From: Pseudomonas mendocina
GTDB lineage: Bacteria; Pseudomonadota; Gammaproteobacteria; Pseudomonadales; Pseudomonadaceae
Assembly: GCF_003008615.1 (NCBI RefSeq)
Contig: NZ_CP027657.1
Span: 5,456,001 to 5,520,000 of the forward strand
DNA: 64,000 bases
Reading direction: 5' to 3'
The notes under the pieces are model-generated. The model worked only from the letters and a program-made list of their open reading frames with translations, searched no databases and was not told the DNA's origin. Shown piece after piece: positions 27,013 through 35,365 of the stretch (position 1 is its first letter; each line of letters starts with the position of its first letter). The position numbers and the translations under genes are program-made.

Positions 27013-27795
27013 TTAGAAAGCCGGCAACACCGCACCTTCGTAACGTTTCTCGATGAAGGCCTTCACCTCCGGACTGGTCAGCGCAGCAGAGAGTTTCTTG
27101 ATCGCCTCGCTGTCCTTGTTGTCCGGGCGGGCCACCAGGTAGTTGACGTAAGGCGAGTCGCTGCCTTCGATCAGCAACGCATCGCGCTTGGGATTGAGCT
27201 TGGCTTCCAAGGCGTAGTTGGTGTTGATCAGCGCCAGGTCGACCTGATTGAGCACGCGTGGCACGGTAGCCGCTTCCAGCTCACGGAACTTGAAGTTGCG
27301 TGGGTTATCGGCGATGTCGCGCGGCAATGCCTGGGCGCTGTTGGGATCCTTGAGGGTCAGCAGGCCGGCCTTCTGCAGCAGGAGCAGCGCACGGCCGCTG
27401 GTGCTGACTTCGTTGGGAATGGCGATGGTGGCGCCGTCCGGCAGTTCGTCGAGCGACTTGTACTTGGTCGAATAGGCGCCGAAGGGTTCGACGTGCACGC
27501 CCTGCACGATCACCAGTTCGGTGCCACGCTGTGCATTGAAGGTGTCCAGGTACGGCTTGGTCTGGAAGTAGTTGGCGTCCAGATTCTTCTGGCTCACCTG
27601 CAGGTTGGGTTGAACGTAGTCGGTGAAGACCTTGATATCCAGATCCACGCCTTGCTTGGCCAACTCGGGCTTGATCAATTCGAGGATTTCGGCATGCGGC
27701 ACCGGCGTGACGGCAACGCTCAGCTTTTCGCCAGCGTGGGCCAGGGAGGCAGTCAGGGCAGCGGCCAGGGCGCTCAACAGCAGGGTCTTCTTCAT
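27013..27795 (-). CDS. metQ: MetQ/NlpA-family substrate-binding protein
   Basis: 260 residues from ATG 27795 (AAGGACACC upstream). Signal peptide ending near SLAHAGE, without lipobox. The NlpA-family pattern is strong: VTPVPHAEILELIKPELAKQ, VFTDYVQPNLQVSQKNLDAN and IPNEVSTSGRALLLLQKAGL. It is a single gene, with no MetN or MetI beside it, so it probably feeds the metNI set at 6460-8194 or one elsewhere. It is transcribed away from the dcyD-tcy operon, from a shared AT-rich intergenic region. Confidence 0.87.
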   Translation of the reverse strand: MKKTLLLSALAAALTASLAHAGEKLSVAVTPVPHAEILELIKPELAKQGVDLDIKVFTDYVQPNLQVSQKNLDANYFQTKPYLDTFNAQRGTELVIVQGVHVEPFGAYSTKYKSLDELPDGATIAIPNEVSTSGRALLLLQKAGLLTLKDPNSAQALPRDIADNPRNFKFRELEAATVPRVLNQVDLALINTNYALEAKLNPKRDALLIEGSDSPYVNYLVARPDNKDSEAIKKLSAALTSPEVKAFIEKRYEGAVLPAF

Positions 27796-27894
27796 GGTGT
27801 CCTTGTTCTCGGTCTGTGGCACCGGCTGGATCGACAGTCCGGCGCGTTTTGGCAGATGCCCGACGGATGTGGCGGGCTGAGCGCGACAGTACGA

Positions 27895-27995
27895 ATAATT
27901 TTTTATTCCATAAAATAATTATTAATTATTTTCTTATACCCAAAATAATCTTCCGCTTGCGCTTGTGAGCTCAGCCTTCTCCCACCTAGAGTCAA
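27895..27995. promoter_or_regulatory. Divergent AT-rich promoter of metQ-like and dcyD genes
   Basis: 27896-27955 is almost pure A+T and contains TAATTATTAATTATTTTCTT followed by TATACC. Toward dcyD, TAGAGT at 27987-27992 within CCCACCTAGAGTC matches the same words before tcyJ (29061). Toward the metQ-like gene the same AT block gives the upstream part. Similar blocks precede other sulfur operons, which suggests a common activator such as CysB. Confidence 0.5.
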
Positions 27996-28020
27996 TAGCC
28001 TTCGCTCCCAGGAGGCTCCC

Positions 28021-29013
28021 ATGCTCACCGTCGCCCTCGCCCGCTTCCCCCGCCTGCCACTGGTTCCCCAAGCAACCGCCCTGCAACGCCTGCCACGCCT
28101 GTCCCTGCATCTGGGGCGGGATATCTGGATAAAGCGCGATGACCTCACTCCCCTGGCACTCGGCGGTAACAAGGCGCGCAAGCTGGAGTACCTTGCCGCC
28201 GATGCGCAGGCCAAGGGCGCCGACGTGCTGGTCACTGCTGGCGCCATCCAGTCCAACCACGTGCGGCAGACCGCAGCGGTTGCCGCGCAACTCGGGCTGG
28301 GCTGCCTGGCCCTGCTGGAGAACCCCATCGATAGCCGCAGCGACGACTATCTGAGCAACGGCAATCGCCTGTTGCTCGACCTGTTCGGTGCCGAGGTGGA
28401 AAACGTCGCCAGCCTGGACAACGCCGACCAGCTGCTGGAGGACGCCTGCCAACGCCTCAGCGCTGCCGGGCGACGTCCCTACCTGGTGCCGATTGGCGGT
28501 TCCAATGCACTCGGCGCGCTCGGCTACGTGCGCGGCGGGCTGGAGCTGGCCGAACAGATCAGCGCCAGCGGCCAGGACTTCGCCGCCGTGGTGCTGGCCT
28601 CCGGCAGCGCCGGCACCCACGCAGGCCTGGCGTTGGCGCTGGGAACAGTGCACCCCGGCACCCGTGTGATCGGCGTGACCGTTTCGCGCAGCGAAGCCGC
28701 GCAGCGCCCCAAGGTGGAAAGCCTGCTACAGCGCACGGCCGAGCTGCTTGGCGTAGACGTGCCGCCCGGAACGCGACCAGAACTATGGGACACCTATTTC
28801 GCACCACGTTACGGCGAGGCCAACGCCGCCGGCCTGGACGCAATCCGCCTGCTGGCGAGCCTGGAAGCGATCCTGCTCGACCCGGTCTACACTGCCAAAG
28901 CCTTCGCTGGCTTGCTAGATGGGCTCAAGCGAGGTGCCTTTTCTGGCAATGGGCCGCTGCTGTTCCTGCACACGGGCGGCTCGCCGGCACTCTTCGCCTA
29001 CAAACAAAAGTGA
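28021..29013 (+). CDS. dcyD: D-cysteine desulfhydrase
   Basis: 330 residues, PLP fold type II of the ACC-deaminase/D-cysteine desulfhydrase family. The cofactor lysine is K51 in ALGGNKARKLEYL. SNHVRQTAAVAAQLG, IGGSNALGALGYV and SGSAGTHAGLALAL are family signatures. The enzyme breaks D-cysteine into pyruvate, ammonia and sulfide. AGGAGG (28010-28015) sits 5 bases before the ATG. It leads an operon with a cystine ABC importer, the usual partner, so imported D-cystine or D-cysteine can be used as a sulfur source. Confidence 0.9.
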   Translation: MLTVALARFPRLPLVPQATALQRLPRLSLHLGRDIWIKRDDLTPLALGGNKARKLEYLAADAQAKGADVLVTAGAIQSNHVRQTAAVAAQLGLGCLALLENPIDSRSDDYLSNGNRLLLDLFGAEVENVASLDNADQLLEDACQRLSAAGRRPYLVPIGGSNALGALGYVRGGLELAEQISASGQDFAAVVLASGSAGTHAGLALALGTVHPGTRVIGVTVSRSEAAQRPKVESLLQRTAELLGVDVPPGTRPELWDTYFAPRYGEANAAGLDAIRLLASLEAILLDPVYTAKAFAGLLDGLKRGAFSGNGPLLFLHTGGSPALFAYKQK

Positions 29014-29066
29014 ATATTTGAATAATTTTTTAATTATTTAGAGGCATAAGAATTTCCACCTAGAGT
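29014..29066 (+). promoter_or_regulatory. AT-rich internal promoter before the cystine-binding protein gene
   Basis: AT block 29014-29040 followed 21 bases later by TAGAGT at 29061-29066 (in CCACCTAGAGTGG). The same AT block, about 20-base gap and TAGAGT precede the encapsulin operon (51586-51640, minus strand). This suggests that the tcy genes can start independently of dcyD. Confidence 0.45.
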
Positions 29067-29097
29067 GGCGCCACCTTCCCACTTGCATGAGGTCACC

Positions 29098-29895
29098 ATG
29101 AAATTCTCCAATCTGCGTCGTCATTTTCTCTTCGGTAGCCTGGCCCTCATGCTGGGCGCCAGCTTCAGCGCACCGAGCTTTGCCGCTGACCTGCTCGATG
29201 ACATCAAGGCCCGTGGCACCATCAAGGTCGGCCTCGAAGGCACCTACCCGCCCTTCAACTATCAGGATGAGAACGGCAAGCTGACCGGCTTCGAAGTCGA
29301 ACTGGCCGAAGCGCTGGCCAAGGAGCTGGGGGTCAAGGCCGAGTTCCAGCCGACCAAGTGGGACGGCATCCTCGCCGCGCTGGAATCCAAGCGTCTGGAT
29401 GTGGTGATCAATCAGGTAACCATCTCCGACGAGCGCAAGAAGAAATACGACTTCTCCACGCCCTACACCATCTCCGGCATCCAGGCGCTGACCCGCAAGG
29501 CTGACGGCGACAGCATCAAGAGCGCGCAGGATCTGGCCGGCAAGAAAGTCGGCGTGGGCCTCGGCACCAACTACGAACAGTGGCTCAAGGACAACGTGCC
29601 GAAAGCCGACATCCGCACCTACGACGACGATCCGACCAAGTTCCAGGATCTCAACGTCGGTCGTATCGACGTGATCCTGGTGGATCGCCTGGCGGCGTTC
29701 GAGATGGTCGAGAAAACCGGTGGTCGCCTGGCCGTGGCCGGCGACGCTTTCTCCCGCCAGGAGGCCGGAATCGCCCTGCGCAAGGGCAACCCTGAACTGC
29801 TCGCCGCCATCGACCAGGCGCTGGCCAAACTGAGTGCCGACGGCACCCTCAAGCAACTTTCCGAGAAATGGTTCAAGGCTGACGTCACCCGATGA
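29098..29895 (+). CDS. tcyJ: Cystine ABC transporter substrate-binding protein
   Basis: 265 residues from ATG 29098, with a Sec signal peptide ending near SFAADLL. Sequence follows E. coli TcyJ (FliY): IKVGLEGTYPPFNYQDENGK, EFQPTKWDGILAALESKRLD and VINQVTISDERKKKYDFSTP. It binds L-cystine and related compounds in the periplasm. Followed by its permease with a four-base overlap and its ATPase with a one-base overlap. Confidence 0.92.
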   Translation: MKFSNLRRHFLFGSLALMLGASFSAPSFAADLLDDIKARGTIKVGLEGTYPPFNYQDENGKLTGFEVELAEALAKELGVKAEFQPTKWDGILAALESKRLDVVINQVTISDERKKKYDFSTPYTISGIQALTRKADGDSIKSAQDLAGKKVGVGLGTNYEQWLKDNVPKADIRTYDDDPTKFQDLNVGRIDVILVDRLAAFEMVEKTGGRLAVAGDAFSRQEAGIALRKGNPELLAAIDQALAKLSADGTLKQLSEKWFKADVTR

Positions 29896-30560
29896 TCGAG
29901 TCCGCCCTGCAGTTGGCTCTGGAGTCTGCGCCTTTTCTCCTCAAAGGCGCCTACTACACCGTCGTACTCAGCCTGGGCGGCATGTTCTTCGGCCTGCTGC
30001 TGGGCTTCGGCCTGGCAGTTGGCCGTCTGTACGGGCCGGCGCCGCTGCGCTGGCTCACCCGCCTGTACGTGTCCTTCTTTCGCGGCACGCCACTGCTGGT
30101 GCAGCTGTTTCTGATCTACTACGGCCTGCCGCAACTGGGCATCCAGCTCGATCCGCTGCCGGCCGCGCTGATCGGTTTCTCGCTGAACATGGCCGCCTAT
30201 ACCTCCGAGATTCTCCGCGCCGCCATTGCCTCCATCGACCGTGGCCAGTGGGAAGCCGCCGCCAGCATCGGCATGAGCAAGACGCAGACGCTGTACCGGG
30301 CCATTCTCCCGCAGGCCGCACGCACCGCCCTGCCGCCACTGGGCAACAGCTTCATTTCGCTGGTCAAGGACACTGCCCTGGCCGCCACCATTCAGGTGCC
30401 GGAACTGTTCCGTCAGGCGCAGTTGATCACCGCGCGCACCTTCGAGATTTTCACCATGTACCTGGCGGCCGCGCTGATCTACTGGGCGCTGGCCAGCATC
30501 CTCGCGCACTTCCAGGCGCGCCTGGAAGCCAGGGTCAACCGGCACGAGCAGGACAACTGA
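29892..30560 (+). CDS. tcyL: Cystine ABC transporter permease
   Basis: 222 residues with about five membrane helices. It has the amino-acid permease landmark YVSFFRGTPLLVQLFLIYYG and the coupling loop WEAAASIGMSKTQTLYRAIL. Overlaps tcyJ by four bases and touches tcyN by one. Forms the inner-membrane channel of the TcyJLN cystine importer. Confidence 0.92.
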   Translation: MIESALQLALESAPFLLKGAYYTVVLSLGGMFFGLLLGFGLAVGRLYGPAPLRWLTRLYVSFFRGTPLLVQLFLIYYGLPQLGIQLDPLPAALIGFSLNMAAYTSEILRAAIASIDRGQWEAAASIGMSKTQTLYRAILPQAARTALPPLGNSFISLVKDTALAATIQVPELFRQAQLITARTFEIFTMYLAAALIYWALASILAHFQARLEARVNRHEQDN

Positions 30561-31315
30561 TGATTTCCGTGCGCAATCTGCGAAAAGCCTTCGGCAGCAA
30601 CGAAGTGCTCAAGGGTATCGACCTGGACGTCGCCGCCGGGGAAGTGGTCGCCATCATTGGCCCCAGCGGCTCGGGCAAGACCACCCTGCTGCGCTGCCTC
30701 AACCTGCTGGAGCAGCCCAGCGGCGGCCAGATCACCATTGGCGATATCCATATCGACGCCGACCGGCCGCTGAAGAGTCAGCAGAAACTGATTCGCCAGC
30801 TGCGCCAGCACGCCGGCTTCGTGTTTCAGAACTTCAACCTGTTCCCGCACCGCACCGCGCTGGAAAACGTCATCGAAGGCCCGATACAGGTGAAGAAGGA
30901 GCCGCGCGAACAGGCACTGGCCCACGCCTATGCCCTGCTCGCCAAGGTGGGTTTGAGCGGCAAGGAAGACGCCTACCCCAAGCGCCTGTCCGGCGGTCAG
31001 CAGCAACGCGTGGCCATCGCCCGCGCCCTGGCCATGCGCCCGCAGGTGATCCTCTTCGACGAACCCACCTCGGCACTCGACCCGGAGCTGGTAGGCGAAG
31101 TGCTGACCACCATCCGCGATCTCGCCGAAGAAAAGCGCACCATGGTCATCGTTACCCATGAAATGGCTTTCGCCCGCGATGTAGCGGATCGGGCGATCTT
31201 CATCGACCAGGGACGCATCGTCGAACAGGGCCCGGCCAAGACCCTGTTCACCGCGCCCCAGCATGAGCGCACGCGGCAGTTCCTCAGCAAGTTCCTGCTC
31301 GACCGCACGCTGTAG
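30560..31315 (+). CDS. tcyN: Cystine ABC transporter ATP-binding protein
   Basis: 251 residues from ATG 30560, overlapping the tcyL stop. Walker A GPSGSGKT at residues 34-41, signature LSGGQQQRVAIARAL, Walker B VILFDEPTSALD, and H-loop VTHEM are complete. Last gene of the dcyD-tcyJLN operon. It could also energise the ATPase-lacking binding-protein/permease pair at 8231-9891, which is of the same family. Confidence 0.92.
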   Translation: MISVRNLRKAFGSNEVLKGIDLDVAAGEVVAIIGPSGSGKTTLLRCLNLLEQPSGGQITIGDIHIDADRPLKSQQKLIRQLRQHAGFVFQNFNLFPHRTALENVIEGPIQVKKEPREQALAHAYALLAKVGLSGKEDAYPKRLSGGQQQRVAIARALAMRPQVILFDEPTSALDPELVGEVLTTIRDLAEEKRTMVIVTHEMAFARDVADRAIFIDQGRIVEQGPAKTLFTAPQHERTRQFLSKFLLDRTL

Positions 31316-31321
31316 TCAACT

Positions 31322-31336
31322 GCCGCAGCGTGCGGC
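31322..31336 (+). terminator. Short hairpin after tcyN
   Basis: GCCGCA and TGCGGC pair around a 3-base loop in the 26-bp gap between convergent genes. There is little U-tract, so this is only a possible terminator. Confidence 0.35.
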
Positions 31337-31341
31337 TTCGA

Positions 31342-32358
31342 TCAACTACCCGGATTGGTGTGGGCTTCCTCGAAGAAATAATCCTTCCAGGACGCGGCCT
31401 TGTTCTTCAGTACACCCAACTCATGCAGCTTCTCGGCATAGATGAAGGTGCGCTGCGGCGATACGGTGAAGTCGTTCTCCGGGTCTTCGATGATCTTTTT
31501 CACGAAGTCCAGCGGCAGCTTGGAGTTCTCCACGCGGATGTAGATTTCGGCAGCCGCGGCCTTGTCAGCCTTGATGATCTGCTCGGCTTCCACCAGCGCG
31601 TCGTAGAACGCCTTGTAGGTCTTGGGGTTCTCGTCGTGGAATTTCTCGGTGGCGTAGAGCACGTTGAACGTGGCCTGGCCGCCGAGGATGTCGTAGCTGC
31701 TGATCAGCTTGTGCACCTTGGGGTTCTCCAGCGCCTGATACTGGAACGGCGGGCTGGAGAAATGCGCGGTGATTTCCGAGCCGCCCTTGATCAGCGCCGC
31801 GGTGGCATCCGGGTGTGGCAGGCTGACGGAGATCTTGTCGAAACGCTGGAAGTCGGCGTTGCCGTACAGCTTGGCGGTCTCGATCTGCAGGGTGCGCGAC
31901 TGGAAGCCGACGCCGGCAGCCGGCACCGCGATGCGATCCTTCTCGCCGAGGTCATCCAGGGTCTTTACCTCCTCGCGATTGCTCAGCAGGTAGTTGGGCA
32001 GCGAGCCCAGCGCGGCCACGGCCTTGACGTTCTGCCGGCCATGGGTGCGATCCCACACGGTGAGCATCGGCGGCACACCGGCCGAGACCACGTCGATGGC
32101 ACCGGCCAAGAGCGCCTCGTTCATCGCCGTGGCGCCGGAGATGGTGCGCCATTCGACTTCGATCTTGTCCAGCCCCTGAGCCTTGGCGTGTTTCTCGATC
32201 AGTTGCTGATCCTTGACCACGTGCAGCACCAGATAGCCGATACCGAACTGCTGAGCGATGCTGATCTGGCCTTCGGCCTGAGCGGCCAGCGGAGTTGTCA
32301 GGGCACCGAGCAAGCCCAGCGCGGCGGCCAGTCGGCCGAATTTGAAGGTATTGGTCAT
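31342..32358 (-). CDS. Sulfonate/sulfate-ester-type ABC substrate-binding protein, copy 1
   Basis: 338 residues from ATG 32358. Signal peptide ends near LAAQAEG. It is a paralogue of the protein at 34268: both have ISIAQQFGIGYLVLHVVKDQ-like openings (EQFGIVYLLLNVVRDQ in the other), LTVWDRTHG, DRIAVPA and a PHPDATA loop. It belongs to the NMT1/SsuA-like group that includes AtsR of P. putida. Last gene of a minus-strand operon with permease, ATPase, second binding protein and dioxygenase, separated from the permease gene by a REP element. Confidence 0.82.
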   Translation of the reverse strand: MTNTFKFGRLAAALGLLGALTTPLAAQAEGQISIAQQFGIGYLVLHVVKDQQLIEKHAKAQGLDKIEVEWRTISGATAMNEALLAGAIDVVSAGVPPMLTVWDRTHGRQNVKAVAALGSLPNYLLSNREEVKTLDDLGEKDRIAVPAAGVGFQSRTLQIETAKLYGNADFQRFDKISVSLPHPDATAALIKGGSEITAHFSSPPFQYQALENPKVHKLISSYDILGGQATFNVLYATEKFHDENPKTYKAFYDALVEAEQIIKADKAAAAEIYIRVENSKLPLDFVKKIIEDPENDFTVSPQRTFIYAEKLHELGVLKNKAASWKDYFFEEAHTNPGS

Positions 32359-32405
32359 CGTGTAGTTCTCGTTATGTGAGTTCAATTGTGTTGTGAAAAC
32401 AGCAT

Positions 32406-32500
32406 GTAGGGTGGGCCGGACGGCGATCCGCTTCAGGCTTGTAGGGTGGGCTTCAGCCCACCAACGGTGCGTCCAATTGGTGGGCTAAAGCCCACCCTAC
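32406..32500. repeat. REP-like repeat, GTAGGGTGGGCTTCAGCCCACC family
   Basis: GTAGGGTGGGC occurs at 32406 and 32441, and GCCCACCCTAC at the right end, forming nested inverted repeats. It is inside the operon between permease and binding-protein genes. A second copy lies at 56712. Confidence 0.65.
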
Positions 32501-32517
32501 GGAGTGATAAATCGCTT

Positions 32518-33384
32518 TCAGCGCTGCATCCCCCAGCGCTTGACGGTCACGCGTTCGATGCTGGCGAAGATCAGGTTCTCCACCAACAGGCCGATCAGGA
32601 TCACTGCCACCAACCCGGCGAAGACCTTGTCGGTGTAAAGCTCGTTGCGGTTCTGGAAGATGTACCAGCCCAGGCCGCCCTTGCCGCTGGACGCACCGAA
32701 CACCAGCTCGGCGGCGATCAACGTGCGCCAGGCGAAAGCCCAGCCGATCTTCAGCCCGGAAAGGATCGACGGCAGCGCCGCCGGAATCAGGATGAACAAC
32801 ACGAAGCGCAGCCCCTTGAGGCCGTAGTTGCGCCCGGCCATGCGCTGGGTCTCGGAAACACCAAGAAATCCCGCATAGGTATTCAGGGCCAGCGCCCAGA
32901 GCACCGAATGCACCAGCACGAAGATCAAGCTGTTCTCGCCCAGGCCGAACCACAGCAGCGACAGGGGCAACAGGGCGATGGCCGGCAGCGGATTGAACAT
33001 CGAGGTCAGCGTCGACAGCAGGTCACGGCCGAGCTGGGTCGAGACCGCCAGGCTGGTGAGCAGAAAGGCCAGAACGATGCCGATCAGGTAGCCCTTGATC
33101 AGTACCGACAGCGAGATCGCCACCTTCTCCAGCAGCTCACCGGTGCCGATGCCCTCGACGAAGGCCTTGGCCGTCTGCAGGAAGCTGGGTAGCAGCAGGT
33201 CGTTGGCCTGGTAGCGGGCAGCCGCCTCCCAGATCAGCGCCAGGACAACCAGGATCAGCGACTTGCGCAGCCAGCCCTGCTGCCACAGGCGCTGCACCAG
33301 GGGCAGCTCACGCTCGACCTTGAGATCAGGCAGCGGCTGCAGGGTAATTTCGTATTCCTCACGCCGTGCGGGGGAAAGACTCAT
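32518..33384 (-). CDS. ABC transporter permease, SsuC/AtsB type
   Basis: 288 residues from ATG 33384, with GGAGAG about 8 bases upstream. About six membrane helices. FNPLPAIALLPLSLLWFGLG and the coupling loop MAGRNYGLKGLRFVLFILIP are typical of sulfonate/nitrate/taurine permeases. It follows the ATPase gene by 13 bp. Together with 33398 and the two binding proteins it forms a complete importer of the AtsRBC kind (sulfate esters or sulfonates). Confidence 0.87.
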   Translation of the reverse strand: MSLSPARREEYEITLQPLPDLKVERELPLVQRLWQQGWLRKSLILVVLALIWEAAARYQANDLLLPSFLQTAKAFVEGIGTGELLEKVAISLSVLIKGYLIGIVLAFLLTSLAVSTQLGRDLLSTLTSMFNPLPAIALLPLSLLWFGLGENSLIFVLVHSVLWALALNTYAGFLGVSETQRMAGRNYGLKGLRFVLFILIPAALPSILSGLKIGWAFAWRTLIAAELVFGASSGKGGLGWYIFQNRNELYTDKVFAGLVAVILIGLLVENLIFASIERVTVKRWGMQR

Positions 33385-33397
33385 GGGATCACTCTCC

Positions 33398-34261
33398 TCA
33401 GTAGGCGATACGGATGTCTTGGAAGCCCAGCTCGGCGGCCTTGCCGCCCTCGCCGTCCTCGTCGAACAACAAGCGGTGGATACGCTGCGCGGTCTGCTGG
33501 AAAGCCACGCCACCGAGGCTGTGCAGGTCGAACTGGTGGCTGTTGATCTCCGCACGGACACGACCTGGGTGCGGCGACAGCAGCAGGATGCGGTTGCCGA
33601 CGATCAGCGCTTCCTCGATGGAGTGGGTGACGAACAGCAGGGTGAAACGCACCTCCTCCCACAGCTCCAGCAGCTCTTCCTGCATCTTGCGGCGGGTCAG
33701 TGCGTCCAGAGCAGCGAAGGGTTCGTCCATCAACAGGATCTTCGGCTGCATGGCCAGCGCACGGGCAATCGCCACACGGGCCTTCATGCCGCCGGACAGG
33801 GTGTGCGGGTAGGCATCGGCGAAAGCGGCCAGGCCAACCTTCTCCAGGTAATGCAGGGCGCGCTCTTCGGCTTCCTTACGGCCCAGGGTTCGTGAAGCCA
33901 GCAGCGGGAACATGACGTTCTGCTTCACCGTCTTCCACGGCGGCAACTGGTCGAACTCCTGGAACACCACGATGCGATCCGGGCCCGGTTCGCGCACCTC
34001 GGCGCCATCGAGGCGGATATTGCCGGCGACCGGTTCGATGAAACCGGCCACCGCCTTGAGCAAGGTGGACTTACCGCAGCCGGAGGGGCCGAGCAGCACG
34101 AAACGATCGGCGCGATCCACCTCGAAACTGACTTCGTGGGTGGCGCGTACTACGCGCTGCGGGGTGCGATATTCGAGGCTGACCTTCTCCACCTGCAACA
34201 GAGTGTCGAAGGCGCCTGCGGTTGGCGTGCTGGCCGTGTGGCCTTGCAGAGGGGCATTCAT
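33398..34261 (-). CDS. ABC transporter ATP-binding protein, SsuB/AtsC type
   Basis: 287 residues. Walker A GPSGCGKS, signature LSGGMKARVAIARAL, Walker B ILLMDEPFAALD and VTHSIEEALIVGNRILLLSP (H-loop) mark the nitrate/sulfonate/taurine ATPase family. It lies 6 bp after the binding-protein gene. The FQEFDQLPPWKTVKQNVMFP Q-loop region is also standard. Energises import through the 32518 permease. Confidence 0.9.
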   Translation of the reverse strand: MNAPLQGHTASTPTAGAFDTLLQVEKVSLEYRTPQRVVRATHEVSFEVDRADRFVLLGPSGCGKSTLLKAVAGFIEPVAGNIRLDGAEVREPGPDRIVVFQEFDQLPPWKTVKQNVMFPLLASRTLGRKEAEERALHYLEKVGLAAFADAYPHTLSGGMKARVAIARALAMQPKILLMDEPFAALDALTRRKMQEELLELWEEVRFTLLFVTHSIEEALIVGNRILLLSPHPGRVRAEINSHQFDLHSLGGVAFQQTAQRIHRLLFDEDGEGGKAAELGFQDIRIAY

Positions 34262-34267
34262 GGGTTA

Positions 34268-35311
34268 TCAGCTTCCCTGACCGATGGCGGCGTCTTCGAA
34301 GAAGTAGTCCTGCCAACTGGCCGGTTTGTTTTTGATGGCACCGACGCGCTGCAGGAACTCCGCCAGTGGGTAGGTGTTGGTGGGGGTGACGGTGAACTGG
34401 AATTGCTCGTTGTCGATGATCTTCAGCAGATCCTCGCGACTGATCTTGGCGCCGGTGACGCGGATGTAGGTGTCTGCTGCCGCACCCTTGTCGTTCTGGG
34501 CGAACTGGGCTGCTTCGGCCAGCGCGGCGACGAAGGCCTTGTAGGTCTTGGGGTTGTCGTTGCGGAATTTCTCGGTGGCATAAAGCACGGTCGGCGAGTT
34601 CGGACCGAGCAACTCGTAGGTATCGAGCACCACGTGCACGTTGGGGTTCTCCAAGGCCTGGTTCTGGAACGGCGGGTTGGAGAAATGCCCGGTCAACTCG
34701 GTACCGCCGGACAACAGCGAGGCGGTGGCATCCGGGTGCGGCAACGCCACGGTGTACTTGTCGAGGCGGTCGAACGCCTTGTCGCCCCACTGCTTGGCGG
34801 CGGCGTACTGGAGGAAGCGCGATTGCACCGAAACGCCCACCGCCGGTACGGCGATACGATCCTTCTCGGTGAAGTCGGCGATGGTCTTGACCTTGGGATT
34901 GTTGCTCAGCAGGTAGTACGGGAAGTTGCCCAGCGAAGCCACGCCCTTGACGTTCTGCTTGCCGTGGGTGCGATCCCAGACGGTGAGCAATGGACCAATG
35001 CCGGCACCGGCAATGTCGATGGCGCCGGACAGCAGCGCATCGTTGATCGCCGCGCCGCCAGAGAGCTGCTGCCAATCGACCTTGATGTCCAGGCCATCGG
35101 CCTTGCCGTGCTTCTCGATCAACTGCTGATCACGTACGACGTTGAGCAACAGGTAGACGATGCCGAACTGTTCGGCGATGCGAATCTGCCCCTCGGCATG
35201 GGCGGCCTGAGGCGCCGCCAGCGAGCCTGCCAGCAGGCTCAGAGAAAGCCCGGTAGCGCTGGCCAGCCGGCCAAAACGCGGAATGAAGGAAAAACGTTTG
35301 CCTAGAGACAT
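34268..35311 (-). CDS. Sulfonate/sulfate-ester-type ABC substrate-binding protein, copy 2
   Basis: 347 residues, with a long signal peptide ending near AAHAEGQ. Shares QQLSGGAAINDALLSGAIDI, LTVWDRTHGKQNVKGVASLG and FSNPPFQNQALENPNVHVVL with its paralogue at 31342, which sits at the other end of the ATPase/permease pair. Two such proteins probably deliver different sulfate esters or sulfonates to the same channel. It follows the TauD-family dioxygenase gene by about 54 bp. Confidence 0.85.
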   Translation of the reverse strand: MSLGKRFSFIPRFGRLASATGLSLSLLAGSLAAPQAAHAEGQIRIAEQFGIVYLLLNVVRDQQLIEKHGKADGLDIKVDWQQLSGGAAINDALLSGAIDIAGAGIGPLLTVWDRTHGKQNVKGVASLGNFPYYLLSNNPKVKTIADFTEKDRIAVPAVGVSVQSRFLQYAAAKQWGDKAFDRLDKYTVALPHPDATASLLSGGTELTGHFSNPPFQNQALENPNVHVVLDTYELLGPNSPTVLYATEKFRNDNPKTYKAFVAALAEAAQFAQNDKGAAADTYIRVTGAKISREDLLKIIDNEQFQFTVTPTNTYPLAEFLQRVGAIKNKPASWQDYFFEDAAIGQGS

Positions 35312-35365
35312 GGTGTGACTCCATTCGGATGCAGGCGGAAAGGGACATAACGGTGTTGCGGCCTT

